From Costus lasius (taxonomy: Eukaryota > Streptophyta > Magnoliopsida > Zingiberales > Costaceae): a stretch of 64,000 nucleotides of DNA. The translations under genes were made by a program, and so were the position numbers. The stretch lies in the NCBI GenBank assembly GCA_027563935.2, contig CM050449.1, positions 75,450,556 through 75,514,555 on the forward strand. Reading direction: 5' to 3'. Shown here piece by piece: positions 46,688 to 57,458 of this stretch (positions are counted from its first letter, which is position 1; every line of letters begins with the position of its first letter). Under the pieces are notes generated by a model that had not been told where the DNA came from, searched no databases, and saw only the letters and a list, made by a program, of their open reading frames with translations.

Positions 46688-48245
46688 GTGGTATCAGAGG
46701 GACTTGCAAGACTCGAACGATGTTTTCATGCTTTTCTTCCATGCTCACATGCCATGTTTCTATTTTTGTTAATAGCATGATTGCATGGCAAACGATTTTC
46801 TAGAGTAGAAAAATTAGGTTTTCTTGTTTCTATCATCTTTTCAATCTCTTTCGGATTTTTGGGTTATTTTTCTTGTTTGATTTAAAGATCAAAGGCGCAC
46901 TTGATTTTGTCAAGTAGGACGGGCATTGTGTCTTCGGAGTGGCCGGGTCTCTTGATCTGACAAAATTGCCAGCCGAAAGGATCTATGAAATCATCATGAA
47001 AATTAATTGCAAATAACCAAAAGATTTGTGATTAGAAGATGAGAAAAAGAGACTAGTTTTATGAAAAAGTAAAATTTCAGATTTTATGTTTTTCATGAGC
47101 ATGTAGAATTGCATGAATAAGTACCTTGTTTGTGCATGATGTTTGTGGTCATGAGTCAAGCCCCTTGGCATGCCTGTGTTGTATCCTTTTGCGGCCTGCG
47201 TGCCATCTTTTTCCTTTATTTTTGTAAAGTTCAAGATAAAGATTAAGGGGGCGCATCCTACATTGGCGCAAGCATGCATGATGGCGTAAGCATGCTAGGT
47301 GGCGCAAGCATAGCATGGCCGAGACTTAGGGTTTGTGAGCTAGCTATGTTGGACCTTGCGAGATGGCGGTTTACCCTAGAAGGACCTTGGAGCCAACCTT
47401 GAAGATAGAGCTAGAGGTCGGCTAGGCTAGGTCAAGTTTTAGGGGCTTGAATCCTAGGTCGAGAATTGAACTCCCTTGTTGGCATGGGTTGGTTCAATGT
47501 CTTGAATGGGCTATGATCACATCATCTTTTATCGCTTTCATTATCTGCTAAAGCATGCATGTTATGTTTTATCGTTATGTTATCACTATAGGATTGCATG
47601 CCTGTATTGTTAGACATAAGATAAAACCCATGAGACCTTAATCAAAAACCCTCAATTGTAATATCAAGTCTAGTAGCCTTCTAACGCGTAGCCCTCACTA
47701 AGCTATCGACCAGTGGTGTTGTGAACTGTTTCCCACCCTCATGGGACACACCCACTTATCTTTAGAAAGTGCGTGGTGGCAATGGTTTCCCCAGTCCAGT
47801 TTTAACCTGGGCATGCCTTCGCAAGGAAACTCGTTGGCCCTGGGCATAAACGGTTAGGAATGGACTTGACTAGATTTTCATACGTGATGAGCACATGGTG
47901 AAACTCTAGAGGCACCATTGAGAGGTTAGGGTTCATGCTGTATCTAGCCCTCGCTGGACATGAAATGCCTAGACTGTCTCAACAAGGGGAGTTGCTTGGA
48001 GCAACCGGTCGGCGAGCCCACCTTAGGAAGCATGGTCACTTTGTGCATCTCATCCCACCCTCGTGGGACGCAAAGCCTCATGTGGAATAAGGATCCCATC
48101 TCACTAGGAAGTCTTAAATTTCCCGATTGACTTTGTGGGTTGTCAATTCGATTAAAATAGTGGTAGTCATAATCATTTAAAACAAGACCAGTTTAAATGA
48201 TTCGAAGTAGTACTAATCTGCTTTTTTTTGGGTGTTGTAGAAACA
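46688..48245 (+). other. Primer site and leader of element F
   Basis: GTGGTATCAGAGG at 46688-46700 complements initiator Met tRNA. The 1.5 kb leader has no supported gene. Parts match the leaders of D (minus strand, 20914-21473 and 11200-11360), showing families 2 and 3 share leader blocks. Confidence 0.82.
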
Positions 48246-49050
48246 ATGGCTACGAACACTGGCGGATTATCACTACGATCACTCCTTGATAAGGATAAGT
48301 TGGTTGGGACCAACTTCATGGACTGACATCGGAACTTGAGGACAGTACTCAAGCTCGAGAAGAAGCCATATGTTCTTAAACAACCTCTTCCTGCGACTCC
48401 TGCGCCCAATGCCCGAGCGGCTGATAGAGATGCTTTTAGAAAGCATCAAGATGATTCTTTGGAAGTTGCATGTCTTATGCTAGCTAGCATGGCACCTGAA
48501 TTGCAGGTGCAATATGAGGAGCAGAATGCTTTCAGATGATCACTCATCTGAAATAGATGTTCGAGGCTCAGGCTAGAACTGAGAGATATGACACTGCCAA
48601 AGCTATTTTTCGGTGCAAGTTGTCTGAAGGTGCACCAGTGAGACCCCATGTTCTCAAACTCATTGGGAATGTGGATCATCTTAGGAGACTGGTACATGCC
48701 ATAGACAACGAGCTGGTTGTGGATCTTATTCTGCAGTCCCTGCCCCCTAGCATCAGTCCATTTATTTTTAATTTGAACATGAACTGGATTGATTACACGA
48801 GGGAGGAACTACTGAATATGCTCCAAACAGCCGAGCGTGAAATGGGTAAGACCAAACCCAATTATGTTCTTTTGGTCCCTGCGACCAAGAAGATGAAGAA
48901 GAAGGGTGAGGCACGTGCTTAGGGCAGTGCTAAAGGTCCCACCAAGGCACTGAAGAAAAAGGCAAAGAAGTCAAAGGAACAGAGGTGCTTCCACTGTGGC
49001 GAGCAGGGTCACTGGAGGAGGGACTGCAAGCAGCTTCAGAATGAGGAGAA
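48246..49050 (+). pseudogene. Copia gag of element F, decayed
   Basis: ATG at 48246 with a start (GGLSLRSLLDKDKLVGTNF) like that of element C. A TGA replaces the conserved Trp soon after (near 48325). Frames 48336-48539 and 48557-48922 then give LRTVLKLEKKPYVL, CLMLASMAPEL, MFEAQARTERYD and INWDY-type DLILQSLPPS. A TAG ends the second frame, and a CCHC knuckle, CFHCGEQGHWRRDC, follows at about 48988-49029. At least two stops and one frameshift break it. Confidence 0.85.
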
Positions 49051-49530
49051 GAAAGGCTTGGTCATAGCTTATAGCTCAGGTATTTATGTTATAGAAGTCA
49101 ACCTTTCTAGTTCAATGTCATGGGTATAGGATACCGCATGTGGAGCTCATATTTGTACTAATATGCAGGGGCTCAAGAAAAGTAGATCGGTGCAGGCTGG
49201 AGAGATTGACCTATGGGTTGGGAACGGGCACAAGTTGCTGCTGTTGCTGTAGGAGTTTTGACTCTCTCCCTACCTTCTGGACTTCAGTTAGAGTTAGATA
49301 ATTGCTATTATGTACCTTCGCTTACTAAGAACATTGTATCCATTCCTTGCTTAGCAAAGAAAGGATTTAAGTTTGAAATAAATAAGAAATCTTGTTCTTT
49401 TTCATTTGCAAATATGTTCTATGGGAAGGGTACTTTATGCAATGGTCTGTACGTGTTGGACATGGATAACTCTGTTTGTAACATAAATAACAAAAGGACC
49501 AAACTGAGTGTTTATGGCATTGTCGATTAG
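49051..49530 (+). pseudogene. Copia protease region of element F, decayed
   Basis: The active-site segment DTACGAHICTN is preceded directly by an in-frame TAG near 49129. The frame 49213-49530 then carries NCYYVPSLTKNIVSI and GFKFEINKKSC, the conserved stretch following the Copia protease, and ends by a frameshift at the integrase N terminus. Confidence 0.82.
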
Positions 49531-50330
49531 CCCATATTAACAAGAATCGCATTCAACAACTGCATGCAAATGGGTTGCTAGATTCAAGTTCCTTGGAGGA
49601 ATTTGATACATGTGAACCTTATTTATTAGGAAAAATGACAAAGGCGCCCTTCACCAAGACTGGTGAGAGGGCAGGAGCTTTATTGGATCTCATACATACT
49701 GATGTGTGTGGGCCGTTCAATAAACAAGCCAGAGGAGCATACAACTACTTCATTACCTTTACTGATGACTTTAGTAGGTATGGTTATGTCTACTTGATGG
49801 GACATAAATCTGAATCCTTTGAGAAATTCAAGGAGTTCAAGAATGAAGTAGAGAACCAGCTTGAAAGATCCATTAAAGCTCTTTGATCAAATCGTGGTGG
49901 AGAGTACCTGAGCGGTGAGTTCTTTGACTATCTGAGAGAGTTGAGATCATATCCCAACTCACTCCTCCTGGAACACCTCAATGGAATGCTATATCTGAAA
50001 GGAGAAATCAAACTTTGTTGGACATGGTTCGATCTATGATGAGTCATGTAACTCTACCTCCCTCATTCTGGGGGCATGCACTGGAAATAGCTTCTCTAAT
50101 ACTGAACAACGTTCCATCTAAGAGTGTCTCTAAAATACCATACGAGGTATGGAGTGGGAGACGCCTTAATCTTAGTTTTATCAAGATCTGGGGAAGTGAA
50201 GCATATGTCAAACGTCAGGATTCTAGCACGCTAGAACCTAGATCTGATAAATGCGTGTTTGTGGGGTATCATAAGGAAACTAAAGGATACTATTTCTATG
50301 TCCCAACAGAGAACAAAGTTTATGTTGCTC
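49531..50330 (+). pseudogene. Copia integrase of element F, decayed
   Basis: Frame 49575-49886 carries the zinc-region end (EPYLLGKMTKAPF, where Cys-Lys-Ala-Cys has decayed), ALLDLIHTDVCGPF with the first catalytic Asp, and FTDDFSRYGYVYLMGH. It stops at LRS, just before the second Asp block (SNRGGEY, Asp changed to Asn). Frame 50015-50845 resumes after the third catalytic block, with LDMVRSMMSHVTLPPSFWG and the GCEAYVK-like region. Two catalytic sites are therefore damaged. Confidence 0.85.
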
Positions 50331-50957
50331 GGGGTGCTGTCTTTCTAGAGAAAGAATTTCTCATGAAAGAAGTCAATGGGAGGAAGTTTGACTTGGATGA
50401 GATCCAAGTGCAACCACAAGACAAAGAGATGGAACCTGAGCCGCCTACACCGGTTGCTAGGCAACCTGAGGCTCAGACACAGGCCCCACGTAGGTCTGGG
50501 AGGATTCGTCATGCACCTGAGAGGTATGGGTCGTTGCCGACCCAACATGACGGGATCTTCATCATTGAGGATGAACCCAGGACTTATGATGAGGCGGTCA
50601 GTGAACTAGACTCCGAGAGATGGCTTGAGGCCATGCGATCCGAGATGGATTCCATGTCAGCTAACCAAGTCTGGGATTTGGTTGAGCTACCTGATGGGGT
50701 AAAACCTATAGGGTGCAAATGGGTCTTCAAGAGGAAGACAGACATGGATGGCAACATAGTTACCTATAAAGGTAGACTAGTGGCTAAGGATTCAAACAAA
50801 TTCACGTGGTGGACTATGATGAAACCTTCTCGCCAGTTGCCATGATCAAATCCATTCCGATTCTGCTTGCTATAGCTGCATATCATGACTATGAGATATG
50901 GCAGATGGATGTGAAAACAGCATTCCTTAATGGAAAGCTGACTGAGGATGTGTATAT
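50331..50957 (+). pseudogene. Copia RT of element F, 5' part
   Basis: Frame 50015-50845 runs through ERWLEAMRSEMDSMSANQVW, GCKWVFKRKTDMDGN and TYKGRLVAK, then loses phase. 50806-51063 picks up VDYDETFSPVAMIKSI and QMDVKTAFLNGKLTEDVY, ending at the insertion of the solo LTR in the codons before the MTQP block. Confidence 0.87.
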
Positions 50958-52914
50958 TGTTGGGAAACCCCGGGGACATTTTACAATTTTCAGAGTTATG
51001 GACATATATTTTTTCGCAGCGGAAGAATGTCCCCGAAACAGGCCAGTCCCAAAAACCCAGTGAAGATCGCATGCAAGGGAGTCGACACGATGAGTTAGGA
51101 AATACCTAAAGAGCAATGTAGAGCGATGTCGATGAAGGCGCCCAAGTATTCGCCCTCTGCAGTCTCGCACACACGGATCTCTTGAGTTCTCTTCTTCCGC
51201 GCCCGGTGCTAGCCTCGGGAAGAAGATCCAAGCCTTAGGGAGATACTCTACTTCACTTGCGCCACCAAGAGAGATGATGCGCCAAGAGAAGAAGGAAGAC
51301 TATCCAAAAACGCCAAGCACTAATGTTCCTTGCGCCAAGAGGAAAGGAGGAAGTGGCTTGCGGTTATGGAAGAAGGAAGATGCGCCCTTGCTCCAAGCAC
51401 TCGCCCCTCTTCTTGTGTTCACGCCTTCAAGGATTAATTTTTCACAAGAGGGGGCGACTAGGGTCATATTTATAGGGCAAGAGGCGGTTAGGGTAATGGC
51501 TAGGATCATGACAAGTGTAGGGCTAGGATGAGGAGGTTTGAGATAAGGAAAGTCTCCAAGACATTTCCATAATTCTCATTCAACCTTACCTTTTGTTCCC
51601 ACGCCTTTCCTTGTGTGCCAAGGCCTTGCCTTGCGCCTCAAGCAATGCCATAGAGGCATGCATTCCATCCTAGGAAGAGAGGGGGAGGCGCCCTTTACTT
51701 CCATAATGAAGCAAAGGCGCCAACATGACCCCATTATGCCCCTAGGCGCCTAATGGTTCATGTTTCTCCCCATTATACCCTTTTAGCCTCTCATCTCTTC
51801 ATGAGAACTTGTTATTGGGCCTCATTGGATAATGAGCTAGCCCAAACATCATTGCATAGGTTGATTAAGCACTTGGATCCAATCCAATGCAACCCTAATC
51901 CAAATGTGACCAACCATGGTCAAATACGGGTCAACCTGCCAAAAATGAAGTTTGGCTCCAATAACATTCTTCCATCTCATCAGGCCCATTGGCGCTGATG
52001 AAATCTCCCAATTAGATCCGAGTTATCCAATAACTCGATCATAAGGCTTCCCGATCAATACGAGAACTCAAGTATCAAGGTGTGCGACCCTGTAGGTTCC
52101 TCTGACGCTGGCAGTGCTGACCAAAGGTCATCACAAGCAGTGAGTGGCACCTAGCAGTGCATTGCTGCTACCCAGGTCGTTGGAATGGATATCGACATCG
52201 ACATCCCCATCATCGCAACTAGGTACAGATGCATTACAGTCTCTGTGCCGTACTGATATCCGATTGGACAAGTGTGTCACCACTTGTTTTCATCCAATCA
52301 CATGGCTATGACTAAAACAGGTTCTCACCTGGGTATGGCCATACACTCTCAGTCATAGAACCATAAAGGAGCTCCATGGATATCATACTTCCTTAGGGAA
52401 GGGGCAAATCCTATGTCTGTCCATTGATCTTCTCATATGGGTCGTGACATGCTCAATAACAACCGTTATGACCTCCCAGCTACGGCAATGTGTTAGGTTG
52501 TATCAAAGCAAGTCCCTAACCATGTAGAATGATTAATGACCTCAAGTCAAGGGATCAATGCATCTCCTGTCACTTATGAGGATAACTCATGACACCAAGT
52601 CACAGCCTCATAGCGGGTCTATCCAGTATATCCCCAATGATATACCCATGTGTCTGCGTTAGCACCACGTGCCTAACCAGCCCACATACCAGTCTCACAA
52701 GTACCATAGCTGTCCCATATCCACTAAGGTACATCGACTGGGGATTATAATTCGAGCACAGATCCAATCTGTCTCCAGGGACATTATCATGTAAGTACAC
52801 AATCGCAGGTGTAGTCAAACAATGATAACGACAATGCCAGAATGATATATAAATATCAGTGTCAAGTAGTACATAAGTTGACCAAAACTAGGTCCTAGGG
52901 CATATACACCAACA
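50958..52914 (-). mobile_element. Solo LTR of family 2/3 type inside RT of element F
   Basis: Reverse orientation, 1957 bp, TGTTGGGAAA at the left and CACCAACA at the right on the plus strand. Exact 5 bp duplications TATAT at 50953-50957 and 52915-52919. Removing it with one TATAT restores the RT reading frame of F. No internal sequence is present. It begins TGTTGGTGTATATGCCCTAG on its own strand, so it is of the same broad family as F and H. Confidence 0.94.
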
Positions 52915-52917
52915 TAT

Positions 52918-54087
52918 ATGACACAACCTGATGGCTTCATCCATCCTGCAGAAACCAATAAGGTTTGCAGGCTAAAGAAATCCATCTATGGATTAAAGCA
53001 AGCATCTCGAAGTTGGAATCTTTGGTTTGATGAAGCTGTGAGGGATTATGGCTTTATCAAAAGTGAAGATGACGCCTGTGTGTACAGAAAATTCAGTGGG
53101 AGCTTGGTGACCTTTCTGGTCTTGTATGTCGATGACATCCCTAGTCTTCAAGCCGTGAAGACATGGTCAGGGAAGTGTTTCGAGATGAAAGACTTAGGGG
53201 AGGCCGCCTATATCCTAGGCATGAGGATCTACCGGGATAGATCCAAGAGGCTTCTAGCCCTTAGTCAGAGTACCTACATTGACAAGGTCCTAGAGAGGTT
53301 CAACTTGGAGCAATCCAAGAAGGGATACCTTCCAGTAAGACATGGCCTTACTGTCTCAAAGAGCCAGTGTCCTAACACACAGGCTGAGAGGGATGACATG
53401 AATCGAGTGCCTTATGCTTCGGTAGTGGGATCAATCATGTATGCAATGTTATGTACTAGACCAGACGTGGCTTATGCTGTGAGCATAACCAGCCGATACC
53501 AATCCAATCCAGGTTTACAGCACTAGGTGGCTGTAAAGAACATCCTAAAGTATCTGAGAAGAACTAAGGATCTGTTCTTAGTCTATGGGGGACAAGAAGA
53601 GCTCAGTATGCAGGGCTACACTGATGCATCATTCCAGTCTGACCTTGATGACTTTAGATCGCAGGCCGGATATGTGTTCAAAATGAATGGAGGCGCTGCA
53701 TGCTGGAAGAGCTTCAAGCAATCCACCATAGATGATTCTACAACCGAGGCTGAGTACGTGGCAGCATCTGAGGCAGCTAAAGAAGCCGTTTGGATCAAGA
53801 AGTTCATCTCTGAACTTCAGGTGGTTCCAAGTGCAGTGGATCCCATTGAGCTCTACTGTGACAATAATGGAGAAATTGCACAAGCCAAGGAACCACGGTC
53901 TCATCAAAGGTCCAAACACATACTCAGGAGATTTCACCTGATCAGAGAGATCATTGAAAGAAGTGATGTCAAGATTAGCAGAGTTGACACAGAAAACAAT
54001 CTGGCAGACCCATTGACCAAAGCTTTGGTGTAGCAGAAGCATGATAGTCACGCTAGAGATATGGGGTTGAGATTCCTCAACCTCTAG
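52918..54087 (+). pseudogene. Copia RT end and RNase H of element F
   Basis: It resumes at MTQPDGFIHPAE right after the solo LTR. It has GLKQASRSWNLWFDE and LYVDDIPSLQAV; the usual ILIIGNDI after YVDD has been lost by a small deletion, leaving the two Asp residues. After a TAG in place of Trp (QHW, 53524-53526) comes RNase H: YTDASFQSD, TTEAEYVAASEAAKEAVW, CDNNGEIAQ, and ADPLTKAL before a premature TAG near 54031. The normal stop would be at 54085-54087. Confidence 0.88.
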
Positions 54088-54097
54088 GTCTTAGTGC

Positions 54098-54108
54098 AAG
54101 TGGGAGAT
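54098..54108 (+). other. Polypurine tract of element F
   Basis: AAGTGGGAGAT directly before the 3' LTR. Confidence 0.85.
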
Positions 54109-56199
54109 TGTTGGTGTGTATGCCCTAGGACCTAGTTTTGGTCCATCTTTGTACTACTTGACATTGATGGTTATATATCAGTATGGCTTTGTCATTATCC
54201 ATGTTTGTTTACATCTGCATTTATGTATTTACATGATAAGGTCCCTGGAGATAGATTGGATCTGTGCTCAAATAATTGTCCCCAGTCAATGTACCTGAGT
54301 GGATATGGGACAACTCTGGTACTCATGAGACTGGTATATGGGCTGGTTAGGCACAAGGTGCTAACGCAGACATATGAGTATATCAGTGTTGAATATACTG
54401 GATAGACCCGCTATGAGGCAATGACTTGGTGTCACAAGTCATCCTCACAAGTGATAGGAGATGCATTGATCCCTTGACTTGAGGTCATTGGTCATTCTAT
54501 ATGTTTAGAGATATGCTTTGATACAACCTAACACCTCATTGTAGTTGGGAGGTAATAACGGTTGTCATTGAGCATGTCATGACCTATATGAGAAGGACAA
54601 TGGACAGACAAATGATTTGCCCTTCCTAAGGGAAGCATGATATCCATGGAGCTCCTCTATGGTACTACGACTGAAAGTGTATGGCCATACCCAGGTGAGA
54701 ACCTGATTTAGTCATGGCCATGTGATTGGGTGAAAACAAGTGGTGACACACTTGTCCAATCGGATATCATCTCGACAAAGAGACTGTGATGCATCTGTAC
54801 CTAATTACGATGATGGGGATGTCGATGTCGATATCCATTCCAAAGACCTGGGTAGCAGCGATGCACTGCTAGCTGCCACTCACTGCTTGTGGTGACCTTT
54901 GGTCAGCACTGCCAGCGTCAGAGGAACCTACAGGGTCGCACACCTTGATACTCGAGTTTTCATATTAATCGGGTAGCCTTTAGATCGAGTTATTGGATAA
55001 CTCGGATATGTTTTGGAGATTTCATCAGTGCCAATGGGCCTGATGAGATGGAAGAAACTTATTAGGGCCAACTTGCATTTTTTGTATATTGACCAAATTA
55101 ACCATGGTTAGCCTCATTTGACCTTGGGTTAAATTGGATTGGATCCAATAGCTTGGTTAACATGCATAATGGACTTTGGGCTAGGCCCATTAATTAGTTG
55201 GGCTCACTAATAAGTTGTCATGAAGAGATTAGAGGCTTAAAGGGTATAATGGTGAGAGAAATATCTCAAGGGCGCATGAAGAATCCTAGTTGGACTAGGA
55301 CTTGCGCATATCACTTGTATGGCATCTTCAAGTGATCAAATTTGATTAGAATTTGATCTAATCAATTGAGATATTATTTCCTATGCTATTGGCGCATGAG
55401 TGGGCTGATTATTATTATAATTAAGAGTCCTAATTGGATTAGGACTTGTGCCCATCCACATTAGGAAAACTCCTATCTTGCCTAGACTTGGTCTTGGCGC
55501 ATAGATGAGAAGTTTGCCCCTTTAGGAAAGGCATGGGCACATGGGCTGAATGCTTGCTATGGCAAGACAATGGCACATGTAATTAAGGGATTTAATCAGG
55601 ATATTAAGTTAATTAAGACCCTAGATTAATGCCCTAATCGCCTCTTCTCTAAACCGCCTCTTCACCTTATAAAAGAGACCCCTAGCCAAACCCCTCACAT
55701 GCACTTACTTCCTTGGAGGCATGAAGCACTTGAGGGGCGACGGCTTGGAGTCTTGGAGGCCTTCTTCTTCCATCAAAGGGCGTGAGCAAGCTTCTTCCAC
55801 CTTTCCTTCCTTCCTTGGTGCAAAGAAGGAACATAGCTTGCGGCATCTCTTCTTCCTCCTTCTCCTTGGCGCATCTCCTCTTGGTGGTGGCGCTAATTGC
55901 TTGAAGGGCTCTGCTAAGGCGACGATCTTCTTCCCGAGGCTAGCACCGGGCGAGGAAGAAGTAAGCTCGAGACATCCGTGTGTGTGAAACTGCAGAGGGC
56001 GCACGCTTGGGTGCGTATCACGACATCGGCTTCTCCTTGCTTCAAGGTACTTCCTAACTCATCGTGTCGACTCTCTTGCTTGCGATCTTCATTAGGTTTT
56101 TGGGACCGGCCTGTTTCTGGGATATTCTTCCGCTGTGCAATGTGTTTGTAATGTATATGACTCTGAAAAATAGTAAAATATCGCCGGGGTTTCCCAACA
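54109..56199 (+). mobile_element. 3' LTR of element F
   Basis: TGTTGGTGTGTATGCCC to TTTCCCAACA, 2091 bp, followed by the AAATC duplication. It aligns with the 5' LTR throughout with scattered differences. TATAAAAG at 55668-55675. Confidence 0.93.
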
Positions 56200-56564
56200 A
56201 AATCCCTCATCATGAAATCATAAGCTGGTTTAGCTCTTCTCCCATCAACTATGAAAGCATAACTTAGCTACTTCATCATTTAATACCAAATTCCTAAGTG
56301 GCTTATTAAATGATAAAATTATCGTTTTGCCCAATTCTTTTCACAATATTCCCAATGAGTCCTAGTAAGAATCTTGAGTTATACCATTATAAAAGGAACC
56401 TCAAATATCACACTTAGCTACAATTTAACTTCAAGTTTCCATACAAACGAAATAACTTAGTAGGTTTAGGCTTTATGCATTATGGCACCACTTGTTTTAT
56501 TTGTCAAAGCAACTTTGATTCTACCACAAAATGATAATAATGATTTTAAAGCATGGGTGTCACA

Positions 56565-56860
56565 CCGGTAGGTCGAGATTGTAGCCAAGAACGTGCTCGG
56601 TCCCTGAGAGAAAAAGGAAACAATCTTAGTTTTAATGCATCATGAGAAACACCATTAATTTTAATGGTGTCGCAATATTCAAGAAAGAGATATAAATGTT
56701 GATAAGGGTCTTCAAGTGGTGATCCTCCAAACTGATTTTGCTATATCATGGACAAGAAAGCTGGCTTGATTTCAAAATTATCAGCCTCGATAGCTGGTCT
56801 GGCAATGCTAAAGTGTATCTCCTACAAATGAAGGGGTGGGCGATGATGACGAGATGCGTA
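56565..56860 (-). pseudogene. Gag of element J, N-terminal piece
   Basis: Minus-strand translation gives the start of the Retrotrans_gag region: RPAIEADNFEIKPAFLSMI, one TAG where relatives have Gln, QFGGSPLEDPYQHL, FLEYCDTIKINGV, ALKLRLFPFSLRDRARSWLQ. This is unmistakably the Athila/Tat gag N-terminal core. It continues in frame, across the solo LTR L, into 41523 and then across K into 35473. Above about 56830 stops accumulate and the true start is not identifiable. Confidence 0.85.
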
Positions 56861-57458
56861 AGCAAGTGTCTAATGCAATCGCCACGAGATCACTCTAACT
56901 CAATACTTTGTGCTAGCCTCAAGGGGGAGAGATCCACGCCTTTGGGAGTTTTCTAAGCTTATGGCACCACCAAGGGTACTCCAAGCCAGAAATCCACCAC
57001 CACTTAAACATGCACCAATCAACAAGGAAGGATTGTGCCAAGAGGATGAAGTTGCACCAAGCTTAAAGAGTCCTTTACTCTTTCACCCTCTTCAACTTGC
57101 GCCAAGCTGATGGCACCAAGATGATGAGAAGTGGCTTCAAGAAGGAAGGAGGTGGCTAGGGTTGATGGAGACCTAGGTGGCTAGGGTTTTCACAAAAAAA
57201 AGCCACACATATGCGCCTAGCCCCATGCCTCTATATATAGCAGAATAAATATGGGTCTCATGACTTAAGTCGTGAATAAATTCATAAATTTATTTTTTTA
57301 TTTGAATAAATATATTCAACATATGTGCCTATGCTCATTGATCCATCTAGATTACATTTAATTAAGTCTATGAGCTACACTGAATCATTTCGGTGCTAAC
57401 ATTTCATCAATCTAGCTCTATGTGAAGTTCTCTATCTCAAAAGATGCATCTGTGTTGC
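56861..57458. other. J leader region with probable Copia LTR remnant
   Basis: No gene. 56905-57250 resembles the U5/R part of the Copia LTRs in reverse (TGCTAGCCTC, repeated GCGCCA/GCACCA phrases, and a TATATATAG run at 57231-57239), but it is much diverged. 57250-57458 is A/T-rich with nothing recognised. The primer site expected next to J's LTR is not present. Confidence 0.4.

Larger units (their letters stand above)
44595..56199 (+). mobile_element. Copia family 3 element F, full length but decayed
   Basis: 11.6 kb including a nested solo LTR of 1957 bp. It has both LTRs (2093 and 2091 bp), primer site, leader, gag, protease, integrase, RT, RNase H and polypurine tract, and an exact AAATC target duplication. 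It sits inside solo LTR L. The coding region is full of stops and frameshifts, so it is older than C. Confidence 0.93.
41524..56564 (+). mobile_element. Solo LTR L (large, probably Gypsy Tekay/Del), split by F
   Basis: Ends TGTCACACCC and GGGTGTCACA, with perfect 5 bp duplications CCGGT at 41519-41523 and 56565-56569. Without element F it is about 3.4 kb (41524-44594 plus 56205-56564). It has no coding content, no primer site and no polypurine tract, so it is a solo LTR. The start sequence, the length and a GAATGCTCAGCAAGTAA block (42015-42031) resemble plant Tekay/Del LTRs, by memory only. Strand is uncertain because a solo LTR carries little direction information here. The TGTACATTG-type short repeats inside are not genes. 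Confidence 0.78.

Noticed and set aside
41524..56564. L as a DNA transposon with terminal inverted repeats
   Set aside because: The inverted ends are only about 10 bp, begin TG and end CA, and the duplication is 5 bp, all as for an LTR; no transposase remnant.
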